Positions 8,033 through 16,135 of a stretch of 64,000 bases of DNA are shown here, in pieces. The number at the start of each line of letters is the position of its first letter. The first letter of the stretch is position 1. This DNA is from Renibacterium sp043789415 (lineage in GTDB: Bacteria; Actinomycetota; Actinomycetes; Actinomycetales; Micrococcaceae), in the NCBI RefSeq assembly GCF_043789415.1, contig NZ_JBDLLW010000001.1:434001-498000 (forward strand), in the 5' to 3' direction. The notes below the pieces were generated by a model, which was given only the letters and a program-made list of their open reading frames with translations, was not told the origin of the DNA and searched no databases. Position numbers and translations under genes: made by a program.

Positions 8033-8105
8033 TGACCCCAACGGGATTTGAACCCGTGTTACCGCCGTGAGAGGGCGACGTACTAGGCCGCTATACGATG
8101 GGGCC
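8033..8105 (-). tRNA. tRNA-Glu (CTC)
   Basis: 73-base cloverleaf on the minus strand. The acceptor stem GGCCCCA pairs with TGGGGTC (one G-T pair). The anticodon loop CTCTCAC gives CTC, and the T-arm is GGGTTCAAATCCC-like. CCA is not encoded. It lies 28 bases downstream of tRNA-Gln, with a strong terminator following, so the two are one transcript. Confidence 0.95.
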
Positions 8106-8133
8106 GTACTGCTTTCAGCAACAGCTGTCAGCG

Positions 8134-8205
8134 CTGGGATACCAGGACTCGAACCTAGAATGACGGTACCAGAAACCGTTGTGTTGCCAATTACACCATA
8201 TCCCA
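8134..8205 (-). tRNA. tRNA-Gln (CTG)
   Basis: 72-base cloverleaf on the minus strand. The acceptor TGGGATA pairs with TATCCCA, the discriminator is G, and the anticodon stem ACGGT/ACCGT encloses a loop with CTG. CCA is not encoded. First gene of a two-tRNA operon; gltX lies about 3 kb away, as in related genomes. Confidence 0.95.
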
Positions 8206-8487
8206 ATGGCTCTTGCCTGGCACGTTCAGTTCATCCGAAGACTCTCCGAACGGCTCAAGCGCCGGGATATAACTTTACCCGAGAATCCCTTATCGGCCAA
8301 ACCGGGATCGGAGCAGACTCTATAGGCTCGCAAATCCTGACCCAGCTCCTGACTCAGCCAAAATATGTCCACAAACTAGCGCGCCACTCTTGACAGCAGG
8401 ATGTGAATCTACGGTAGGTTACTCATTGGTAGCAATGGTGTTACCTACATCACAGTACAAGCTTCGTTCTTCTGATTGGAATAGCCC

Positions 8488-10254
8488 GTGTCAACTAGCA
8501 GAGTCGCTAGACCCACACCGAATCCACGTCGTCACAATATCGTGATTGCGATTCTGGGCCTGCTCGTTCTAGGCCTCCTGATTCTCTTTGCCGTTATCAC
8601 CTCCCAAGCTGCGGATGGCGGCCATCAGCTGGCCGACGGCACCCAGAAGCTCAAAGACAAGGTGACCAATCAACTCGCCCCGGGTATCGATCAGGCCCAG
8701 GCAGGGGCGCAGAAGCTCGCTGACGGCGCGGGGCAGCTTTCCGGCGCACTGACTCCGAGTTCTTCCGGTAAGGATCCGATGAACCTCGCCGACGGGGCAG
8801 GGCAGATCGCGGACGGGGCGGGGCAACTGAACGCAGGGGCGCAGAAGTTGAACGCGGGTATCAGCAACGATTTGGCACCCGGCGCACAACAGCTGAGTAC
8901 CGGGGCGAATAAGCTGGCGAGCGGCTTGAATGGCAAAGTTCTCAACGGCGCACAACAGCTAGAAGACGGGTCAGCGACTATTGCCAGCCGTGTCAAAGTC
9001 CACTTAGAACCTGGACTCATAAAGCTCGACAACGGTGCAGCAGAACTCCAAGCAGGGGCACATCAGCTGTATGAGGGCATTAACAGCAAACTGGCGCCAG
9101 GTATCAACGAACTTACTGACGGAGCAAAAAAACTAAGCTTAGGGGCCCAGCAAGCTGGAGAAGGAATTCAGCAAGTCAACGCTGGCACACAGCAAATTAA
9201 TTCAGGAATGCAAAAGGTAAACTCTGGCGCACAACAACTAGCTGGAGTCCCTGGCGCTAACGGCGATCCCACTAAAGGATCGGGGCTTGCCGCCCTCTCT
9301 CAAGGACTTCAGAAGTTATTGGCTGCTGCTAATGACCCGATCCAGGGCCTCGTGCCAGTCTCGCTTCTTAAATCTCAAATCCAACAACTTGCGGCAGGTG
9401 CCCAACAGGCTGCTGATGGCAGTCAGCAGCTTGCGGCCGGCACACAGCAGCTTGCGGCCGGCACACAGCAGCTTGCGGCCGGCACACAGAAGCTTGCGAC
9501 TGGCACCCCTGAACTGGTCGCAGGAGCACAATCAATTGCAAATGGGCTGAGCCAAGCTCAAGCAGGAATTAACAATCCAAATCCACATCAAGGAATTCTT
9601 GCAGGCAGCAAAGCACTGTCCGACGGATTAGATCAATACAAACCTGGCATTGCTCAAGCACTAGACGGTATGTATCACGACCCAGAGAATCATGCTAAAG
9701 ACGGACTCAAACCAGGAACTCAGCAACTAGCTGACGGTGCATCACAGCTCCTGAATGGCATGTATCACGATCCAGAGGACCCTTCACAGCCAGGCCTTGC
9801 CCCCGGTTCACAACAACTCGCCGATGGCGCAGCCAAACTACTCAACGGCGTAATGAACCCCGACCCGAATAACGGTCTCCTCGCGGGTTCGTCCAAGCTC
9901 GCCGACGGCACCAAACAACTCGATACCGGTAGCCAGAAACTGAAAGCCGGTTTCGTCACACTGGATGGGAAGCTCAACAACACCGATCCCAACGACCCCG
10001 GCGTCGTACTAGGGACCAAGATGCTGGCCGACGGCATGAACAAGCTCAAGGACGGTATGCACAACCCCGATCCGGAAAACGGCTTGCTCGCCGGTTCGCA
10101 GAAGCTCAACGACGGCGCCCACGAACTGCAAACTAAGGTCACCAACGTCAGTCCCGGTGGTGCGGTGGGTTTGATCGGCATCATTATCTGCGCAATTATC
10201 CTGATCGGCTGCGTCCTCTCGATCGTGCTACGACGTCGCGGAGTTATCTCCTAA
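8488..10254 (+). CDS. Membrane-anchored repeat/coiled-coil protein (YhgE/Pip-like X-X-GA-X-L repeats)
   Basis: 588 residues from GTG with GGAA upstream. One transmembrane helix lies at about 17-39 and another at about 557-580, so both ends are membrane-anchored and the centre is probably outside. The centre is a long array of 7- and 11-residue units of the type QQLADGAxxLxxG, as in the extracellular part of YhgE/Pip phage-infection proteins, but no Pip catalytic or ABC-2 permease domain follows. Later units are interrupted by NPDPxNGLLAG-like loops. The first and last thirds use GC-rich codons. The middle (about 8965-9820) is clearly AT-richer, as if recombined. A structural or cell-surface spacer role is a guess. 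Confidence 0.8.
   Translation: MSTSRVARPTPNPRRHNIVIAILGLLVLGLLILFAVITSQAADGGHQLADGTQKLKDKVTNQLAPGIDQAQAGAQKLADGAGQLSGALTPSSSGKDPMNLADGAGQIADGAGQLNAGAQKLNAGISNDLAPGAQQLSTGANKLASGLNGKVLNGAQQLEDGSATIASRVKVHLEPGLIKLDNGAAELQAGAHQLYEGINSKLAPGINELTDGAKKLSLGAQQAGEGIQQVNAGTQQINSGMQKVNSGAQQLAGVPGANGDPTKGSGLAALSQGLQKLLAAANDPIQGLVPVSLLKSQIQQLAAGAQQAADGSQQLAAGTQQLAAGTQQLAAGTQKLATGTPELVAGAQSIANGLSQAQAGINNPNPHQGILAGSKALSDGLDQYKPGIAQALDGMYHDPENHAKDGLKPGTQQLADGASQLLNGMYHDPEDPSQPGLAPGSQQLADGAAKLLNGVMNPDPNNGLLAGSSKLADGTKQLDTGSQKLKAGFVTLDGKLNNTDPNDPGVVLGTKMLADGMNKLKDGMHNPDPENGLLAGSQKLNDGAHELQTKVTNVSPGGAVGLIGIIICAIILIGCVLSIVLRRRGVIS
9424..9507 (+). repeat. 21-base in-frame tandem repeat (3 perfect copies plus one diverged)
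   Basis: Copies at 9424-9444, 9445-9465 and 9466-9486 are identical, and 9487-9507 is a diverged fourth. Each codes for QQLAAGT. Exact DNA identity indicates recent expansion within the repeat protein, so copy number may vary between strains. Confidence 0.9.
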
Positions 10255-10302
10255 CCCCTGGCTTGACCCCAAACTAGCCGGGCGGCAGCGACACAGAGCA
10301 CA

Positions 10303-10352
10303 CGAAAAGGGAGGGTGGTTCTCGACAATATCGAGAACCACCCTCCCTTTCG
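10303..10352. terminator. Bidirectional terminator between the repeat protein and the HAD gene
   Basis: A long stem (about 20 pairs, one bulged A) around the loop CAATA: GGGAGGGTGGTTCTCGA pairs with its complement. It is flanked by A- and T-rich ends and lies between two convergent genes. Confidence 0.85.
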
Positions 10353-10382
10353 GTCTCCGAGAAAATTCCTACGGCCAAGCAC

Positions 10383-11108
10383 CTACAACAACGTACTCAG
10401 CCCAGCCAGCCCACTCAGCTGCGCTCCTTCCCAGCGCCGGCCTCCGGGCAACTCCGGCGACCGATCCTCGCGATTGAGCCAGAGCGCGGCTAAGCCCGCT
10501 TCGCTGGCCCCCACCGCGTCGATCAGCAGATTATCCCCAACATAGAGAGTCTCCGCAGCACTGAATCCCAGCTCTCTGACTCCCTCGTGGAAAATCGCCG
10601 GATCCGGCTTCGGCACCCCCACGGTATCCGTTCCGATCAGCACCGAGATCCTGGATAGCCCGGCCAGATCGAGCTTCCGGCGCTGATAGGCCTCGACATT
10701 ATTGCTCACCGCGCCGTAAACCACGCCCACTGCGTCCAACTCATCCAGAGCCGTTACAACATCGGGATAGGCTCGCCAGTTCCGCTGAGCCTCAACCTCA
10801 TAGCAAGCGTTCCAGCTCTCCGCCCGCTCCACGGGCAGCGCTCCCCCGGCAACCGCCAGAGCCCGACGCGCCCTGGCGATCCGCTGTTCGATAAAACCGA
10901 TCTCACCGCGCAGGAAAGCCTCGTAATGGCCACCGCGGTCCTCGCGGAACTCACGATGCACCTCCTGCCACTGCGGTTCGGAGAGCTCCGGAAGGTACTC
11001 AGCGCTCACCGCTCGGACGGCGATCTCCATCGCGGTCCGCAGATCCACCAGAGTGTCGTCGATATCGAACAGCACCGCGCGGATCGGCCAGCCGAAAACA
11101 CCCGTCAC
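10383..11108 (-). CDS. HAD-superfamily hydrolase
   Basis: 241 residues, GTG start with AGGGAG five bases ahead. Motif I is DIDDT (Asp15/Asp17), motif II is GAVSNN, and the C-terminal metal site is YVGDNLLIDAVGASEAG. The cap domain between I and II is helical (class I). Likely a phosphatase or haloacid-dehalogenase-like enzyme; the substrate cannot be told. It begins eight bases after the gltX stop, so it is in the gltX operon. Confidence 0.9.
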   Translation of the reverse strand: MTGVFGWPIRAVLFDIDDTLVDLRTAMEIAVRAVSAEYLPELSEPQWQEVHREFREDRGGHYEAFLRGEIGFIEQRIARARRALAVAGGALPVERAESWNACYEVEAQRNWRAYPDVVTALDELDAVGVVYGAVSNNVEAYQRRKLDLAGLSRISVLIGTDTVGVPKPDPAIFHEGVRELGFSAAETLYVGDNLLIDAVGASEAGLAALWLNREDRSPELPGGRRWEGAQLSGLAGLSTLL

Positions 11109-11116
11109 AACACTCC

Positions 11117-12607
11117 CTAGCTGACCGAGAAGCTACGCAGCCGGTTCAAGGAGGACTCCTTGCCCAGGATCACCATGGATTCGAAGAGCGGCGGGGAAAT
11201 CCGGCGACCGGAGATCGCCGTCCGTACCGGACCGAAGGCAAGCCGCGGCTTGACCTCCAGTCCATCGACGAGTGCCGTACGCAAGGCTGCCTGAAGAGAT
11301 TCGGCGTCCCAGTCATTCAACGTTTCCAGAGCAGCGATCGCGGCTTTCAACACTTCATCCAAGTTCTCCGGGAGACCCTTGAGCGCATCCTCGGCGGGGG
11401 CGACGTCGTCATCGCCGACAAAGAGGAAGCGCAACATCTCGGGAGCCTCACCCAGCAGCTGCACGCGCTCCTGAATCAGCGGAGCCGCCTCGGCCAGGAT
11501 GACCTGCTGCCTCTCGGTCAGTTCCTCACTGACCAGGCCAGCAGCCTGCAAATACGGCACCAGGCGCTCCCGGAAGTCCTCTGCGGAGAGCAAGCGGATA
11601 TGAGTTCCGTTGATCGCCTCGGCCTTCTTCAGATCGAAACGAGCTGGGTTCCCCAGCACGTCCTTCACATCAAAAGCGGCCACTAGCTGATCCACCGTGA
11701 AGATATCCTCATCGGCGCTCAGCGACCAGCCCAGCAGAGCGAGGTAGTTCAGCAGCCCTTCCTTGATATATCCCCAGTCGCGCAGCAAGAACAAGCTGGA
11801 TTCCGGATCCCGCTTGGAGAGCTTCTTATTGCCCTGCCCCATAACGTAGGGCAAGTGGCCGAACCGGGGCAGGTACTCGGCAACCCCCACCGCGTGTAGC
11901 GCGCGGTACAGCGCGATCTGGCGTGGTGTGGAGGACAGGATGTCCTCGCCGCGCAGCACATGGGTGACCCCCATCAGGGCGTCATCCACCGGGTTGACCA
12001 GGGTGTAGAGCGGTGCACCGTTAGGTCGCACCACGGCGAAGTCGGGCACCGACCCTGCTTTGAAGGTGATCTCACCGCGTACCAGATCGGTGAAGGTAAT
12101 ATCCTCATCCGGCATCCGCAGGCGCAGAGCGGGCTGGCGTCCCTCGGCCTTGAAAGCAGCGATCTGCTCATCGGAGAGCTCGCGATCAAATCCGTCGTAC
12201 CCCAGCTTAGGATCGCGTCCGGCGGCTTTATGCCGAGCTTCGATCTCCTCGGGAGTCGAATACGATTCGTAGACGAAACCGCCCTCGCGCAGCTTGTCGA
12301 TCACGTCCTGGTAGATCTCGCTGCGCTTGGACTGGCGGTAAGGTTCATGCGGGCCGCCAACTTCGACGCCTTCATCCCAGTCGATGCCGAGCCAGCGCAA
12401 GCCCTCCAGCAGCTGCTGGTAGCTTTCCTCGCTATCGCGTGCGGCGTCGGTGTCCTCAATACGGAAAATCAGTTTTCCGCCGGTGTGCCGGGCATAGGCC
12501 CAGTTGAAGAGCGCGGTGCGGATCAGGCCGACGTGCGGAGTTCCGGTGGGCGAAGGGCAGAATCGCACCCGGACGGGCGTGTTTGAATCAACTTCAGGAA
12601 TGGTCAT
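11117..12607 (-). CDS. gltX: Glutamyl-tRNA synthetase
   Basis: 496 residues. It charges tRNA-Glu with glutamate, and in most actinobacteria also tRNA-Gln, which is then amidated by GatCAB. The HIGH-type motif appears as PSPTGTPHVGLIRTALFN near the N-terminus and the KMSKS-type motif as KKLSKRDPES near residue 260. The C-terminal anticodon-binding helices are complete. A tRNA-Gln/tRNA-Glu pair lies downstream in the window, and a HAD hydrolase follows in the operon. Confidence 0.97.
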   Translation of the reverse strand: MTIPEVDSNTPVRVRFCPSPTGTPHVGLIRTALFNWAYARHTGGKLIFRIEDTDAARDSEESYQQLLEGLRWLGIDWDEGVEVGGPHEPYRQSKRSEIYQDVIDKLREGGFVYESYSTPEEIEARHKAAGRDPKLGYDGFDRELSDEQIAAFKAEGRQPALRLRMPDEDITFTDLVRGEITFKAGSVPDFAVVRPNGAPLYTLVNPVDDALMGVTHVLRGEDILSSTPRQIALYRALHAVGVAEYLPRFGHLPYVMGQGNKKLSKRDPESSLFLLRDWGYIKEGLLNYLALLGWSLSADEDIFTVDQLVAAFDVKDVLGNPARFDLKKAEAINGTHIRLLSAEDFRERLVPYLQAAGLVSEELTERQQVILAEAAPLIQERVQLLGEAPEMLRFLFVGDDDVAPAEDALKGLPENLDEVLKAAIAALETLNDWDAESLQAALRTALVDGLEVKPRLAFGPVRTAISGRRISPPLFESMVILGKESSLNRLRSFSVS

Positions 12608-12684
12608 GATGCTTCTATCTTAAGTGTGTTCGCAGGGAAGGTTGTCAGCGTGGGAAGCGGCAGCGGATGATGCTCGCCCGGCTG

Positions 12685-13455
12685 TCAGCGGCGGACGATC
12701 GGATTGGCCAGCTTGCCAATCCCCTCGATCTCCACCTCGAAGCGGTCGCCCTCGGTAAGAAGCCCGACGCCGGCCGGCGTCCCAGTCATGATCACGTCGC
12801 CCGGCAGCAGAGTGAAAGCCTGGGAGACATAGGAGACCAGCTGCCTGACTCCGTAGATCATCTCGCTGGTTCGGCCATCCTGAACCAGGGAGCCGTTCAG
12901 TCGCCCGCGGACGGCAAGATCTTCGACATCGAGTTCAGTTTCGATCCACGGCCCGAGCGGCGCCGAGCCGTCGAAGCCCTTGGCCCTAGCCCATTGTTTA
13001 TCGGTGCGCTGAACATCCCGGGCGGTCAGGTCGTTACCGCAGGTGTAGCCGAAGATCACCTCATCGACCCGATCTTCGGGAACGTCCTTGCAGATCCGTC
13101 CGATCACGACGCACAACTCGGCCTCATAGGAGACCTCCTCGGAGAACTCCGGAAGCGCAATCGGGTCTCCGGGGCCGAGGACCGCGGTGTTCGGCTTGAG
13201 GAACATCAGCGGGCTGGTGGGCACCTCATTGCCGAGTTCCTTGGCGTGATCAGCGTAGTTCCGGCCGATGCCCACCACTTTGGAGCGAGGGATGATCGGA
13301 GCCAGTAACCTGACGTCCTCTAGGGCATGACTCTGCCCCGTGGTTTCAACCCCGTTGAAGAAGGGGTCTCCCTTGATGACATGCACGGTTTCGGCCGCAT
13401 CATCGACCACTCCGTACATCGGCTCGGCATCCACTACAAATCGGGCTATACGCAT
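12685..13455 (-). CDS. Fumarylacetoacetate hydrolase (FAH) family protein
   Basis: 256 residues, length of the single-domain FAH proteins (oxaloacetate decarboxylase / acylpyruvase / HpcE-like). Visible features are VVGIGRNYADHAKELGNEVP, the metal-binding region SYEAELCVVIGR (E-x-E), and GDVIMTGTPAGVG near the C-terminus. The exact substrate is not decidable. It lies 77 bases upstream of gltX on the same strand, an arrangement seen widely in Micrococcales. Confidence 0.9.
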   Translation of the reverse strand: MRIARFVVDAEPMYGVVDDAAETVHVIKGDPFFNGVETTGQSHALEDVRLLAPIIPRSKVVGIGRNYADHAKELGNEVPTSPLMFLKPNTAVLGPGDPIALPEFSEEVSYEAELCVVIGRICKDVPEDRVDEVIFGYTCGNDLTARDVQRTDKQWARAKGFDGSAPLGPWIETELDVEDLAVRGRLNGSLVQDGRTSEMIYGVRQLVSYVSQAFTLLPGDVIMTGTPAGVGLLTEGDRFEVEIEGIGKLANPIVRR

Positions 13456-13510
13456 AGTCCAACTATTTCATGGTTTAGCGGCTTCATGGTTCCCAGCCAG
13501 CTCTCGCACC

Positions 13511-13640
13511 AGGGAGGACGTGGGTGGGGCCCCGCCGTCCGAGGGCCTCGACGCGAAGCATGAGCGTAGGGAGGACGTGGGTGGGGCCCCGCCGTCCGAG
13601 GGCCCCAGGCTGAGCCTGCGAAGTCTGGGAGGACGTGGGG
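13511..13640. repeat. Intergenic direct repeats, 37-base unit, two full copies and one partial
   Basis: Identical 37-base units start at 13511 and 13568 (57-base period). A third truncated copy of its first bases is at 13627-13639. Each unit contains a GGTGGGGCCCC/GCC self-complementary core. The repeats fill the 186-base gap between the FAH gene and ilvE. They look like a REP-like element; no open reading frame is credible here. Confidence 0.8.
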
Positions 13641-13641
13641 A

Positions 13642-14754
13642 TCAGGCCAGGCGACGCAGCCAGCCGTGCCGGTCGGTCACCGTACCGGTCTGAATGCCGA
13701 GCAGCTCCTCACGGATACTCATGGTGATCTCACCGGTCTTAGCCTCAGCGGAACCGATCTCCTCGTTCTCATCCATCAAGCGGCCGATCGGGGTGATCAC
13801 AGCAGCGGTGCCGCAGGCGAAGACTTCAGCGATCTCTCCGGAAGCGATGCCGGAGCGCCATTCATCAAGGGTGATCTTGCGCTCCTGGACGTTCAGTCCG
13901 CGGTCACGGCCCAGCTGAAGCACCGAGGAGCGCGTCACGCCTTCCAGGATGCTTCCGGAGAGCGCGGGAGTCACCAGGGAACCGTCCTTGAAGACGAAGA
14001 AAACGTTCATCCCGCCCAGTTCCTCGATCGCGTTATCGTTCTCCTGGTCCAAGAAGAGCACTTGCTTGCAGCCGTGGGCTTCCGCTTCGAGCTGCGGTAA
14101 GAGCGAAGCGGCGTAATTACCACCGCATTTGGCGGCACCGGTGCCGCCGCGTCCGGCCCGGGCGTAGGTGCGAGAGATCCAGATGGAAACCGGTTTGAGC
14201 TCCCCGCCGAAGTAGTTTCCAGCGGGAGAGGCAATCACCCTGAAGGAGACTTCCCGGGCGGCCCGGACTCCCAGGAACGCCTCGGTGGCGATCATAAAGG
14301 GCCTCAGGTAAAGGCTCTCGCCGTCGCCGGAGGGAACCCAGGCCTGATCGGCCTGCACCAGACCGGTGACGGCGTCCAAGAAGACCTGCTCGGGCAGTTG
14401 TGGCAATGCCAGACGCTGAGCCGAACGATTCAGTCGGGCAGCATTGGCCTCGGGACGGAAGGTCCACACCGAGCCATCAGCGTGACGGTAGGCCTTGAGA
14501 CCTTCGAAGATCTCCTGACCGTAGTGCAGCACTCCTGCCGCGGGATCCAAGAGGATCGGCCCATAGGGCTCGATCCGGGCGTTGTGCCAACCGCCCTCAC
14601 CCTGGGCGTCAACCCGATAATCGACGACGGCGGTGTGGTCGGTGAAATGATCACCGAAACCTGGATTGGCAAGAATCGCCTCCCGCTCAGCAGCGGACTT
14701 CGGGGTATCAGTCAGTCGCTGGGCGAAATCCAATTCGCTCGACACTTGAGTCAT
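13642..14754 (-). CDS. ilvE: Branched-chain amino acid aminotransferase
   Basis: 370 residues, class IV aminotransferase of the longer (BCAT2-like) kind common in actinobacteria. It interconverts Leu, Ile and Val with their 2-oxo acids using glutamate and PLP. The catalytic lysine is Lys209 in GAAKCGGNYAAS. Further family signatures are YGQEIFEGLKAYRH and the C-terminal FACGTAAVITPIG. Same strand as leuB upstream (106-base gap). Confidence 0.96.
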   Translation of the reverse strand: MTQVSSELDFAQRLTDTPKSAAEREAILANPGFGDHFTDHTAVVDYRVDAQGEGGWHNARIEPYGPILLDPAAGVLHYGQEIFEGLKAYRHADGSVWTFRPEANAARLNRSAQRLALPQLPEQVFLDAVTGLVQADQAWVPSGDGESLYLRPFMIATEAFLGVRAAREVSFRVIASPAGNYFGGELKPVSIWISRTYARAGRGGTGAAKCGGNYAASLLPQLEAEAHGCKQVLFLDQENDNAIEELGGMNVFFVFKDGSLVTPALSGSILEGVTRSSVLQLGRDRGLNVQERKITLDEWRSGIASGEIAEVFACGTAAVITPIGRLMDENEEIGSAEAKTGEITMSIREELLGIQTGTVTDRHGWLRRLA

Positions 14755-14860
14755 CGTTGTCCTCCAAGGATGCGGATCGTTATAGCCAAACTGAGTTATT
14801 CTTCATTAACTGTACCGCGCCAAGCCGGTCCTGGGGATGTCCACCGCGAGCAAGGTGGCC

Positions 14861-15916
14861 TTAGCTCAGGCGAGCCAGGATGGCATCACCAATCTGCGCT
14901 GTAGTACGTGTCCCTATGCTGCCCCGCTCAGCGATATCGGCTTCCACAGCTCGCTCGATCCGGGCCGCAAGTTCAGCCTGCTCCAAATGGTCGAGTAACA
15001 GGGCCGCAGAAAGAATCGCAGCGGTGGGATCCGCCTTTTGCTGACCGGCGATATCGGGTGCGGAGCCGTGAACCGGCTCGAACATGCTGGGCGCTGTGCG
15101 ATCCATATTGAGATTCCCGGATGCCGCCAGGCCAATCCCGCCGGTGATCGCGGCGGCCAGGTCGGTCAGGATATCGCCGAACAGATTATCGGTCACGATG
15201 ACGTCGAAGCGGCCCGGATCGGTGACCAGGAAAATAGTTGCCGCGTCCACGTGCAAATAGTCCACCGTCACCTCTGGATATTCAGCGCTCACCGCTTCCA
15301 CGGTGCGCTTCCAGAGATGCCCCGCATAGACCAGGACATTGTGCTTATGGACATACGTCAGTTTCTTGCGCTCACTCTTGGCCGCTCGCCGGAAAGCATC
15401 GCGGACCACCCTTTGCACACCGAAGGCGGTGTTCACCGAGACCTCGGTGGCGATTTCCTGGTCGGTGCCGGTCCGCAGGCTGCCGCCGTTGCCGACATAA
15501 GGACCTTCGGTGCCCTCCCGGACCACCACGAAGTCCACCGCACCCGGCTGAGCTAACGGGCTGGGGACTCCAGGATAGAGTTTCGATGGTCGCAGGTTAA
15601 CGAAGTGATCCAGGCTGAAGCGCAATTTGAGCAGCAGCTCTCGCTCGATCAACCCCGAGGGAATGCTGGTATCCCCCGGACTAGCGCCCACCGCTCCGAA
15701 CAGGATCGCGTCGTGGGTCCTGATCGCGGCGAGGGTTTCCTCCGAGAGGCTCTCCCCGGTTTCCAGCCAGTGCTGGGCGCCCAGAGAGTACTCGGTCAGA
15801 TTCAGCCCGAGGTCGGCGTCCTGACAAACTTTACGGAGCACCTTGACCGCTTGGGTCACCACCTCGGGTCCAATGCCGTCGCCAGGGATCACTGCAAGAT
15901 TGATTGAAGAGCTCAT
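14861..15916 (-). CDS. leuB: 3-isopropylmalate dehydrogenase
   Basis: 351 residues. It oxidatively decarboxylates 3-isopropylmalate with NAD, the third step of leucine synthesis. The family signature NLFGDILTDLAAAITGG and the NAD-site block FEPVHGSAPDIAGQ are both present, with substrate arginines in ELLLKLRFSLD and NLRPSKLYPG. A TAGGCT box six bases ahead of the ATG marks a leaderless-type start. Head-to-head with the sensor kinase gene across about 220 bases. Confidence 0.96.
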   Translation of the reverse strand: MSSSINLAVIPGDGIGPEVVTQAVKVLRKVCQDADLGLNLTEYSLGAQHWLETGESLSEETLAAIRTHDAILFGAVGASPGDTSIPSGLIERELLLKLRFSLDHFVNLRPSKLYPGVPSPLAQPGAVDFVVVREGTEGPYVGNGGSLRTGTDQEIATEVSVNTAFGVQRVVRDAFRRAAKSERKKLTYVHKHNVLVYAGHLWKRTVEAVSAEYPEVTVDYLHVDAATIFLVTDPGRFDVIVTDNLFGDILTDLAAAITGGIGLAASGNLNMDRTAPSMFEPVHGSAPDIAGQQKADPTAAILSAALLLDHLEQAELAARIERAVEADIAERGSIGTRTTAQIGDAILARLS

Positions 15917-15922
15917 GCTTCC

Positions 15923-15928
15923 AGCCTA
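15923..15928 (-). promoter_or_regulatory. Candidate -10 box (TAGGCT) of leaderless leuB
   Basis: TAGGCT, then six bases, then the leuB ATG on the minus strand. Same geometry as ten other genes here. The remaining part of the 15917-16135 gap shows no clear operator. Confidence 0.5.
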
Positions 15929-16123
15929 AGCACTCATCCGAATGCTGGACAAAGCGTCTCACTTCGCGGACATTTCATGTCAGGCTTCCGAGCCAAAGGC
16001 CGCCCCAAGACGCCCTGTCACGAGCTTGCCAGAGCCCTCACCGATCCTCCACCTCCCCGGCGGTCAGAAGGCACCCGGAAAAAATCAGACCGTGGCGGGA
16101 TGCGAGCAGCTTCGATCGAGCCG

Positions 16124-16129
16124 TAAAGT
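16124..16129 (+). promoter_or_regulatory. Candidate -10 box (TAAAGT) of the leaderless sensor-kinase gene
   Basis: TAAAGT ends six bases before the ATG at 16136. This supports that ATG over the second in-frame ATG two codons later. Confidence 0.5.
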
Positions 16130-16135
16130 CGGAAC

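Noticed and set aside
7682..8206. 174-codon minus-strand open frame
   Set aside because: It runs through both tRNA genes and their terminator, so it cannot be a protein gene.
13511..13640. Possible CRISPR array
   Set aside because: Only two full units and one partial, a 20-base spacer, and no cas genes in the window.
14945..15556. Plus-strand frames opposite leuB and other core genes
   Set aside because: Same cause: they mirror conserved enzymes on the other strand and have no support of their own.
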